The notes under the pieces were generated by a model, which was given only the letters and a program-made list of their open reading frames with translations, ran no database searches and was not told the DNA's origin. The position numbers and the translations under genes were made by a program. Positions 1 to 8,084 of a stretch of DNA of 27,573 nucleotides are shown here, piece by piece. Source of the DNA: Didymodactylos carnosus (lineage: Eukaryota > Rotifera > Eurotatoria > Philodinida > Philodinidae). The stretch covers positions 1-27,573 of the forward strand of contig CAJNOQ010001904.1 in the NCBI GenBank assembly GCA_905250885.1, written 5' to 3'. The first letter of the stretch is position 1. Each line of letters starts with the position of its first letter.

Positions 1-363
1 TTTGCCATTTGTACTAATCATTAAAGTGAATGGATTTTGTCTTGTCGATAAACTGTTTATGTAATGGTCACCTAAAACAAAGATCAAATTTTGTGAACTA
101 CAGAATCAGGAGAAGATAAATTCTAAAATCAATAATCAATAAATTCTGTTTTCGTTCGTCTTTACATATACTTTTTTAAACTTATGCTGAAATACTTAAA
201 ATCAAGTGGAATAATGGAAAGTCTAGCGTGACTTTGAGTGGAATTTATCTTCTCCTGATTCTGTAGTTCACAAAATTTGATCTTTGTTTTAGGTGACCAT
301 TACATAAACAGTTTATCGACAAGACAAAATCCATTCACTTTAATGATTAGTTCAAATGGCAAA
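1..363. repeat. Near-perfect palindrome, arms 1-123 and 241-363
   Basis: The first 123 bases are the reverse complement of 241-363 with one mismatch seen (gtacaaatgg against gttcaaatgg). The arms are separated by 117 bp. The left arm reaches the window edge and may continue. Near-identity implies a recent inverted duplication, gene conversion, or an assembly or library artefact. Confidence 0.9.
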
Positions 364-430
364 CCAATGTTAAAAAGTAGCAAATCTAGTTTGTGGCCTG
401 CAAGTGATTCAAGCATGATTGGTAGACTAT
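280..430 (+). pseudogene. Transposon-gene-like exon fragment (SNGKPMLKSSKSSLWP)
   Basis: After a ttttag acceptor the frame reads GDHYINSLSTRQNPFTLMIS, then SNGKPMLKSSKSSLWP and DSSMIGRL, ending at a gtaagt donor at 431. The pattern (S/N)(D/N)G.P..KSS..SLWP recurs in transposase-associated genes of invertebrates, by recollection and not by search. The fragment overlaps the right arm of the palindrome at the window start. Only this exon is visible. Confidence 0.35.
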
Positions 431-488
431 GTAAGTTATATAATATTTATTTTTGTAGACTATGTAAGTTATATAATATTTATTTTTG
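423..488 (+). repeat. 33-bp tandem duplication spanning a splice donor and acceptor-like site
   Basis: Two exact head-to-tail copies of a 33-bp unit (tagactatgtaagttatata..tttttg). Each contains a gtaagt donor, and the junction creates a tttttgtag acceptor-like sequence. Confidence 0.9.
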
Positions 489-489
489 T

Positions 490-1070
490 CTTACGACATA
501 AATCATTTTGTTTGTACAGAATACAAGATGAGTTAGAGCATGATTGATGTAATTATGTGTTTTTCTTTCACCGTTTTGACTTGGTATTTCTTTCAATTTC
601 TTCCTACATTTATTCTTCTTCAGTTACAATAAGTCGTGATAAAGATGTTTTAATTCTAGTACAGCAACAATTTCAATTTATGATTGTTCGGTTTCCTGGT
701 CAGCTTTTTTCGAATTCTGTTTAAAAAAATAATTATGAAAATTGTAATGTTAATGAAAAAAACTGGTGAGTGATTGAGTCATCAAAGGTCACCGACTTGT
801 AATAACAAGGACTCAAACGAAACAACACCAAAAGAGTAATAAAAAGAACAAAATAAGAAGACAACTAAGGTTAGAATCAAAAGTAGTAAAAAGAGAAAAA
901 AACATTTTTAAAAAATAAGCAAGAAAAGAACAAATAGAAATTCTTAACTGACAAACGTTTCACTGGAAAAGTAACTGAAGTAAAGCTGTTTTGAAAGACG
1001 ATAGAGAAAAAAGACGATTATAAAATATAAATAATTAATACGCTTAAAATAGAGCGAGTAATTGACCATC
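490..1070. other. No gene seen
   Basis: AT-rich, purine-rich on the plus strand; no supportable exon, RNA or bounded repeat. Confidence 0.5.
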
Positions 1071-1190
1071 TAACAGCGAAAGCGTCAGACACTTGAAAAA
1101 CGTAACTATCCTCGTACGTTAAAGCTCAACGGAAAACAGGTAATAAAAGACCTGTTGGTCGGTCGTTTCATCCACAAAAATCTTTGCTTA
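1071..1190 (+). repeat. Dispersed repeat, copy 1
   Basis: The block taacagcgaaagcgtcagac through cggaaaacaggtaataaaa, then ggtcgtttcatccacaaaaa, matches copy 2 at 4811-5075 in direct orientation with about 90% identity by eye over the first ~78 bp. The two conserved parts are separated by about 11 bp here. Confidence 0.75.
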
Positions 1191-1760
1191 ATCGGTCAAG
1201 GAGTGCTGGTAACTACATTACAAAGTTGGAAAAATTAAATGCTTGCCCTGCGAATAATTCAAAGGCAGTAGAGCATGAAGAATCAGTGCAATCAAACTCA
1301 CTGAACAGAAAAAGGCGTAACAGTATCTTTTGAATAGAAACTATGTATGCTGAGATGAAAAGTGTCCGATTCGTATCAAGAGAAGTAAAAATCTTTATAA
1401 ATATATTTACTAATGAATATAACTTTGGACACATTAACAGTATAGAAAAGTAACAAAACGAAATTATTGTTATTAAAGCGACAAAAAAATCAAAACGGGT
1501 ATACAAAAATGTGAAAATAAAAAATATTTCATTGATTATATCTGTAAATTAATGTGATCAACCAAAACATAAAATGATTATGTGTAAACAAAAATGATCG
1601 ATTATATCTGACATTTGAAAAATAGAAAATGAAGTTAAAAACACCGATAATTTGTAGAAAAACAGAAACTTTGTCTACGTATATTAGCCAAATACTTGTT
1701 TTGGGATTACAGAATTTAACAAAACTGATAATTAAACAAGTAAAAAAAAATACTTGATAG
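1191..1760. other. No gene seen
   Basis: Open frames on the minus strand are Phe/Ile/Leu/Tyr-rich translations of AT-rich sequence with no family resemblance. Confidence 0.5.
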
Positions 1761-1945
1761 TTAACTAATAAAATAACGTAACTTCTGGGACAATTCAAGC
1801 AAATCACTTGATAAATTTTCTTTTTCTTTGTTGACTATGGCTTCGATCATTTTCAGGCATGGATGTTCTACTGCAACATCTAAAGCCAAAAACGTTGCCC
1901 ATAACACAATAAGATCTTCAATTCCACCAGATTTCATAGTTAGGT

Positions 1946-2336
1946 TCATTTAACATGATTCATCATCAAATACCCTTTAATATTCCATTTATCTTGTTTT
2001 GACGATGTTAAGTAGATACCAAAGGAATGAGGCAATGATCTCTAAGAAAGCCTTTCAAAATAGAACAAATAAACTTAATATCAATAAACTTACCGTATCA
2101 AATAGCTTGTTTGCATTGAGTCTGTACAAAAATACGTCAATTGCCAATAAATCTGCATCAGTTTGCTAAAACAAGAAACGTTGTGCATATATAGATAGCA
2201 GTCTGGTTGGTTGGTCATGACTTACATGTGATTGTGATTCTACGTCTTCAAAAATATTTAATTTATCAAGAAAATTTCTCACTTCGTCTTGTACATTATT
2301 GTAATTGTCAAATTTTTTTTGAAAATTGCCCAATAT
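1946..2336 (-). CDS. Three phase-compatible minus-strand exons, possible C-terminus of an unknown gene
   Basis: Minus-strand exons 2336-2226 (ILGNFQKKFDNYNNVQDEVR onward, 37 codons), 2165-2094 (QTDADLLAIDVFLYRLNANK, then LFDT, 24 codons) and 2041-1946 (RSLPHSFGIYLTSSKQDKWN, then IKGYLMMNHVK and stop) all begin after good tttag/cttag acceptors. The first two end at gtaag donors, and all three join in phase 0. The join with the preceding BTB-BACK block (donor at 2936) is also phase 0 across a 600-bp intron, so these could be a replaced 3' end of that gene. Another open frame (1949-1764) starts overlapping the stop, with LDVAVEHPCLKMIEAIVNKE, and could be more coding sequence cut off by a frameshift. 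No family recognised. Confidence 0.4.
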
Positions 2337-2371
2337 CTAAAAACATAAATAAACAACCATACATATTTCAG

Positions 2372-2700
2372 ATGTTTTCTTGTTGTAATATTGATTATTT
2401 TCGGGTAAACGAATGTATCGAACACGTACAGAATAATCACAGCAATGGAAATGATATTTTACTGAAATGCGCTTGTAATACTACATTTAAAAATCTTAGA
2501 AGTTTTCAGGCTCATTGGAGCCAAACAAAGCATGTATCTAGCGACTCTGACGATGATGAAGGAGATGATACTGCAAATTCCAGCATATTTAAGTACAACA
2601 TCGATATGGCTGATAATGAAATTGATTGTGAGATTGAAATGACAGATAATAACGATACAGATGAAGAACAAAATGTTCCTGATTTAAAAGTAATCGAAAA
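2372..2700 (+). pseudogene. C2H2-like zinc finger N-terminal fragment, probably transposon-derived
   Basis: Plus-strand frame starting MFSCCNIDYFRVNECIEHVQ right after a tttcag acceptor. It contains two degenerate C2H2-like fingers (CC...H....H, then CAC..TF....SFQAHWSQTKH) followed by a very acidic linker (SDSDDDEGDDT, MTDNNDTDEEQN). This arrangement is typical of the N-terminal region of domesticated or transposon-encoded proteins common in invertebrates. Coding character fades after about 2700, and the rest of the gene is not here. It lies inside what would be a minus-strand intron, so it may have been inserted. Confidence 0.45.
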
Positions 2701-2936
2701 ACGTGTGTTGTATATGCTTTTAAAACTTCAAGTAATATACATGAGAATTAGATACGTCCTACACTCATGTCAGCAAGTTAGATACAAGATCGATCCATGT
2801 GTGAGTGGTGTCAATCCCTTCTATAATCAAGTGAAGACTAGGGTCTACCAAAAAAATAGCTTGATTTGTTCAGTTCTAGTATAAACACTTTTCATTTAGA
2901 AGTACCCGATGCATTATTTCATTCATATTAATCTAC

Positions 2937-4090
2937 CTGTGATAAATATTGTTTTCTCTGTTCTGTATTACATTGTACCCAATGCATTACGGCATTAAAT
3001 ACGTCTTCCTCACTGGTCATATTTAATTCGTCACTTGATATTATATCAATCAACTGATTTACTGGTAAAAATAAAAATTCTTCACTTTCTTTTACCTAAT
3101 ATATATAATAAAATAATTCGATACTAATAATTCTCATACTAGATAAATGTTAAAAGCAACTTAGTGCATACTTCATTGAAATTATGTTGTGTATATCTAT
3201 CAGCAGTTTTTAATAATTCTCTACATGAATGTGTATCAGCAAATACTCGTATACCTAGACAATTTGATGGATCTAATTGAGCTTTTAAAAATTCACAATA
3301 TGTATCTTGAACTTCTTGAATTTAGAAGAGAAAAAATAAATAAATAATAAATAATAAATAGGTGAGAGGAAATGATAGATAAACTACCTGTAGTATACCA
3401 GCTGCTGGTAATAATGTTTGGACATTTTTTTTATCAACTAAAATTGTTGAACTATAACAAAATTCAATGAGTAAATCCATTGCACTTTCATCAACATCAT
3501 GAATAACAATTTTCGTTAAACGACTTTCAGCTAATCACTAGTAAACATTGCTTTAAAATACGGACTACAAGCTAGAACATAGACAAAATACATCAAAGAA
3601 CTGAAACTACCAAATAAGGGATTATATTTACACAAAAACACAGAAAGGGACAAAATAAATCAAAAGTAAAACATAAATTATATTTACACCAATGTGAGAA
3701 TAGAACTCTACGAATTTACATGAGTGAGGCAAATCTATTTACGTTTTTTAAATATCTCCGAGTTTTAATTCCTCATTCTGCGTAACGTGTGACGCTTTAG
3801 TCTGTCTCATCACTATCCGCTAATGCTGTCATATATCTCTTTCAAGTATTCACCTGGTAAAACGGCTCGATGTGCTGGAATTTTTGACTGTCCAATGATC
3901 AGTAATACATCACATAATTCTTTTTGTTTTCTTAACGTATTTAAATTTGTCAACACAAGTTTCGCATGGGTATTCAGTTCTATCAATAATTTATCTAACG
4001 ATGAACAATCTTTTAATATATCAGGGTTATTGATACCGGATGACAACGATGAGTTGGTAAAATTATGTGCATGATGGTGAAGAATGCTAA
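2937..4090 (-). pseudogene. KLHL20-like BTB-BACK gene, broken, Kelch repeats missing
   Basis: On the minus strand four exon-like blocks translate to a BTB plus BACK region close to Kelch-like 20, a Cullin-3 substrate adaptor. About 4090-3854: LRKQKELCDVLLIIGQSKIP, then AHRAVLP. 3571-3388: ACSPYFKAMFTS, then [20 protein letters not shown] and LLPAAGILQ. 3321-3172: [20 protein letters not shown] and [20 protein letters not shown]. 3095-2937: [20 protein letters not shown] and [10 protein letters not shown]. The 282-bp intron between blocks 1 and 2 is GT-AG. Damage: block 2 has a 1-nt loss at about 3535 (ACT AGT GA-TTA GCT), which shifts the frame; block 3 lacks an AG at its expected start (cttctaa before ATT CAA GAA); and no Kelch repeat follows within the window. 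A functional gene would have about six Kelch repeats. I call it a decaying copy. A sequencing error could explain the 1-nt loss but not the missing Kelch half. Confidence 0.75.
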
Positions 4091-4221
4091 AACAGAAACA
4101 ATTATAACAAATCATGAGCCTGAAGTTACAAATTAAATTTGGGAAGCAGAATAGTGTTGAATCAGTAAAAACCGATAGTTTAATTAGTTATTGAAAAGTG
4201 TAGAGTAAAGACTGCACTTAC

Positions 4222-4293
4222 ACGAAAGAAATCATCACATTTGCGACAAAAAATTTCACCATCATAAGATGGAATACAAAAGCACATGCCTTT
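4222..4293 (-). CDS. Short minus-strand exon with CxC...CxxC motif
   Basis: Minus-strand stretch translating KGMCFCIPSYDGEIFCRKCD, then DFFR, between a tag acceptor and a gtaagt donor. Four cysteines in CxC-x9-CxxC spacing could bind zinc, as in RING/B-box-like modules. It sits between the 4756-4441 exon and the BTB block. Phase does not connect cleanly to either, so it may be a fragment. Confidence 0.3.
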
Positions 4294-4440
4294 CTACGAC
4301 TAGAAAAGTACAAGTGTTTTTTTTAAAACAAGGGTCAACTATGCTTTAGACTCGCAAAAAGAAACACGTATTCGAAGCAAAAAGAATACAATATCTTTTG
4401 GAATTTAACGAGTAAAAATAGGACTAGAAAATAGTTATAC

Positions 4441-4756
4441 CATGTTTTCCCTGGCGATTGAGTCGTGTCCATTTTCTCCATACTGTTTGTATGGATATAT
4501 TATCATTAACTTTTGATGTTTCATCTGTTCTGGATATACTAGACAACTTTACTTCCATTGCTACAATCTGTTGATTTTCAATTTGTTCATAACTATGAAA
4601 AATACAATGTTTTTTAATATCGTCGTCATAATAAGTCACTAGAAAATCAGCGGCTGGTTGAAGAACTGATTTGATTTTCTCAAGTATTTCGGTAGCATTT
4701 TTTGTAGCTGAAATAATAGTTGTTGCTTTTTCACCAAAATCAACATAGATTTTCAT
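4441..4756 (-). CDS. Minus-strand first exon with a PB1/ubiquitin-like-looking start, unknown gene
   Basis: Starts with ATG at 4756 and stays open for 105 codons to a g|gtataa donor. The start MKIYVDFGEKATTIISATKN, a middle FHSYEQIENQQIVAMEVKL and a Trp/Arg-rich end (TVWRKWTRLNRQGKHG) look like real protein. The beta-strand-like start and spacing suggest a ubiquitin-like or PB1-like fold, which is inference only. It lies upstream of the BTB-BACK blocks on the same strand and may be another gene or a 5' exon. I could not join it in phase to the next exon. Confidence 0.4.
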
Positions 4757-4810
4757 CTTCTAAAAAATAAGTAACATCCTAGTCAACCATGCTGCATGAA
4801 ATCCACAATG

Positions 4811-5075
4811 TAACAGTGAAAGCGTCAGATACTTGAAAAACGTAACTATGCTCGTACATTAAAGCTCCGCGGAAAACAGGTAATAAAGGCTTTCTTCAAA
4901 TTACAAACACAAAAAACCTTTCAATTTTGTAAAGAAAACCAGAAGACTAATAGAAGTTCCGCTTTACAGCGCTGTCTTATGCTCCTTAGAAATGTTTAAG
5001 TTCATCCACAGTACATGTACCGTATTTTCCCTAATGTGGCTGAGTCAGTCGTTTCATCCGCAAAAATCTTTGCTA
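4811..5075 (+). repeat. Dispersed repeat, copy 2, with extra 150 bp inside
   Basis: Conserved parts 4811-4888 and 5048-5075 correspond to 1071-1149 and 1161-1190. The 160 bp between them replaces 11 bp in copy 1, so one copy has an insertion or the other a deletion. Confidence 0.7.
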
Positions 5076-5147
5076 AAACGACTGAATCAGTCATTTGAAC
5101 CGTCTTATTCAGCCGTTCAGTCACTTCACTTTTCTGACAGTGATACC

Positions 5148-5829
5148 CAGGGTGCCCAAATCCAATTTTTCAAAATCCGGAGTTTTTCTTCAAAAATCAG
5201 GAGTTGATCAGGAGATTTTTTCTAAAAAATCAGGAGAAAAATCAGGAGAGTATCAGGCAGTTTTTTCTTGTACAAGGAATTTTTTCATTCCCACAAACGC
5301 TTGTCACTTTTTTCTACCAAGTAAGTAATGAGAAGGTCTGTCTTCCAAGCGAAACAAACAAAACGAGAGAAATATAATCATATGTAGTTTATTCTACTGG
5401 TATTTTCCCAGCTGTTTATTTAACAGTATAAACAAAACAGACACAAATATTTCTTAAGCAACCGACCGAACCAAAAAACAAAGCGAATATGGAAAACAAA
5501 CTGTTTGCTACGCCGTCCGTGGTATTTTTGCAGCATGACTATATTTTTCTGATGAGCGAATTTGTTTTAACATTTCTTGATTATTTAAGAGATAATTATA
5601 AAAATCTGTACAATTGTAATGACTGTTCATTTTAAAAAATTTTCAACTCGGCACCAACAAGATCATTTTTCATTCTGTTTCTATTATCATACCATAAAAA
5701 TAATTGAAAATCAGGAGAACTCAGGAGAAAAGCTTAAAAATCAGCTCCTGAAATCAGGAGAATTTTCATCAGGAGAAAAGTCTAAAAATCAGGAGTCTCC
5801 TGGTCAAATCAGGAGATTTGGGCACTCTG
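5148..5829. mobile_element. 682-bp non-autonomous hAT-type DNA transposon with 8-bp target duplication
   Basis: Terminal inverted repeats CAGGGTGCCCAAATCC at the left and, read inward on the minus strand, CAGAGTGCCCAAATCTCC at the right. The element is flanked by a perfect 8-bp direct repeat gtgatacc at 5140-5147 and 5830-5837. An 8-bp duplication with CAGRG-type ends is characteristic of the hAT superfamily. Both subterminal regions (about 5170-5260 and 5705-5820) carry many copies of the motif ATCAGGAG, most in the same direct orientation, likely transposase-binding sites. No transposase coding sequence is visible, so it must move in trans. Confidence 0.9.
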
Positions 5830-6076
5830 GTGATACCAATCATAGGTAGTTACCATTTGTCGATAAACCTGTCCTCATTTCAAAATGAAATGAAAATACT
5901 TAGCCAGTTATGCACTTAGGACAGTTAGAAAATAAACGTGAAACTGATTGGTCAAACTGCGCGTAATGATACTGATCCATGTTTTTATGTTGCCATAGAA
6001 AACGCAACTTTTAGGAGCGTCAGAAAACCGTAGGATAAATTAAATACAAGGTAACGCTCCTCTCCACTCGCTCGGT

Positions 6077-6908
6077 CCCTTGACTTTATTAAGTTGGATC
6101 TGCGCAAGCGAACGCCCTTTGGTGACTTATAAATCGAACACAATGCTCTCGCCTCTCTTCGGTCGGCACTCGCTGGGGTCCTAACTAAGGCATCTTTTAT
6201 CTATAACGTGGTAATCTGATATACATATATAAATCAAAAATCTGTAGAGGTGTAAACATATTGCTGAATTCAAAACAATGCTCACAGCTCCCTTCGGTCG
6301 ACGCTCGCTGGAGACCTGTCTAAGACATCTTCTGGGCTTTTTCTGTTTTGATGTGTAAGGTTCCGAATCTACTATGAATATAAAGAGCAAAAATCTCAAG
6401 AGGTCTAAAACTATTTCTGAATTTAAAACAATCCTCATGCTTCCCTTCTGTCGGCGTTCGCAACCAGTATAGATGAGAAATGCTATGAACTTCTCTGATT
6501 CCACCTGAAAACCATATAATATAAAGTTAAAAGGTTTTCTGCACACCCTCTGCAGATCCCAAGGAGGTGGTAAGTATTTCTAATCGATTTGTTATAATAG
6601 ATTATCTATACACCGTCAATTTTATTACCCGTATACCACTTTTTTTGTATTGTCACAGTTGACTGCTATCTGGCGACATCTACCACGCGGCCTACAGAAA
6701 ACGTTTGCTTAGCTGTTTACCTCTCTGCATCAGTACATATTTCAGATGATCTCTTTGAGTATTTTCTCTCTTATGTAAAAAATAATTTTCTACTTGTCTC
6801 GTGTGATTGGCTTATCCATAGAATATCTGACAGCCATTTTTCCGTATTTTGCGCACACACACACAAACACACACAACCATTTTGTAAGACCCTAGACTAA
6901 AGTCAAGG
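6077..6908. mobile_element. Tandem element copy 1, inverted ends CCCTTGACTTTA
   Basis: Begins cccttgacttta and ends with its inverse taaagtcaagg. Inside are two to three degenerate subrepeats of about 130-170 bp (around 6150, 6280 and 6430), each with a core like acaatgctcacgcctccctt cggtcggcgctcgctgg. The right side contains tatctggcgacatctacc and a CA microsatellite (cgcacacacacac). The second copy follows after 40 bp. Confidence 0.75.
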
Positions 6909-6948
6909 AAATATAACACAAGGTAACGCTCGTCTCCACTCGCTCGGT

Positions 6949-7803
6949 CCCTTGACTTTATTAGGTTGGATCTGCGCAAGCGAACGTCCTTTGGTGCCTT
7001 TTAAATCGAACACAATGCTCATGCCTCCCTTCATTCGGCGCTCGCTGGGGGCCTAATTAAGGCATCTTCTGGAGTTTTGTTCATTTTTTATGTATGAGGT
7101 TCGTAGTCTGATATTAATATATAAATCAAGAATCTCTAGAGGTCTAAACATAATTCTGAATTAAAAACAATGCTCACGCCTCCCTTCGGTCGGCGCTCGC
7201 TGGAAACCTACCTAAGACATCTTCTGGATCTTTTTCTGTTTTCATGTGTAAGGTTCGTAAACTAATATAAATAGAGCAAAAATCTCAAAAGGTCTAAAAC
7301 TATTTCTGAATTCAAAATGCTCACGCTTCCCTTCTGTCGGCGTTCGCAACCAGTATAGATCAGAAACGCTATGAACTTCTGTGATTCCACCAAAAAAACC
7401 GTCTAATGTAATATAAACTTAAAAGGTTTTCTGCACACCCTCTGCAGACTCCAAGGAGGTTGGAAGTATTTCTGATCGATTCGTTATAATAGATTATCTA
7501 AACACTATCAATTTTATTACCCGTAGACCACTTTTTTTGTGTTGTCACAGTTGACTGCTATCTGGCGACATCTACCTCCGATCCACAGAAAACGGTTGCT
7601 GAGCTGCTCACTTCTTTACATCAGTAAATATTTCAGATGATCTCTTTGAATATTTTCTCTCTTATTTAAAAAAACTTTTTTCTACTGTTACCTTTTGTGA
7701 TTCGCTTATCCATAGAATATCTGACAGCCATTTTTCCGTATTTTGCGCACACACACACACACACAGACAACCATTTTGTAAGACCCTAGACTAAAGTCAA
7801 GGG
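6949..7803. mobile_element. Tandem element copy 2, inverted ends CCCTTGACTTTA
   Basis: Same structure as copy 1, offset by 872 bp, with complete inverted ends cccttgacttta and taaagtcaaggg. It carries the same internal subrepeats and the same terminal CA microsatellite before gaccctagactaaagtcaag. The ~32 bp before each copy (acaaggtaacgctcstctcc actcgctcggt) are also duplicated, so the whole block was duplicated in tandem. Identity between copies is high with small indels. Confidence 0.75.
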
Positions 7804-7812
7804 AATAATTAC

Positions 7813-7878
7813 TTTTCGTGCTTGCTTCTTATTATTTTATTTTTATTTTCGTGCTTGCTTCTTATTATTTTTATTTTT
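7813..7878 (+). repeat. 33-bp tandem repeat, two copies
   Basis: ttttcgtgcttgcttcttat followed by an AT-rich spacer occurs twice with a 33-bp period, directly after the second tandem element. Confidence 0.85.
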
Positions 7879-8084
7879 AAAGTGCTCGAAATGTCTACTT
7901 CTTTGAGAGTACATGTAATTTAAAGGTTATGTTTTCTTTTCCTGAGGGTGTGTTTTCGTGGAACCGTGTGTGTTTCGTCAATTGACACGTTAGTATTTTT
8001 TCAGCCGCTTTATCTGTAAGATTTTAGCCACATTCTTTACAATTTTACCATTGGCATTATCTGAATTACAGATAGGAACAACCC

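Noticed and set aside
6181..6546. A 121-codon minus-strand frame with a repeated SERRPKGAVSIVLNS-like pattern
   Set aside because: It is the translation of the internal subrepeats of the tandem element; the protein periodicity just mirrors the DNA repeat.
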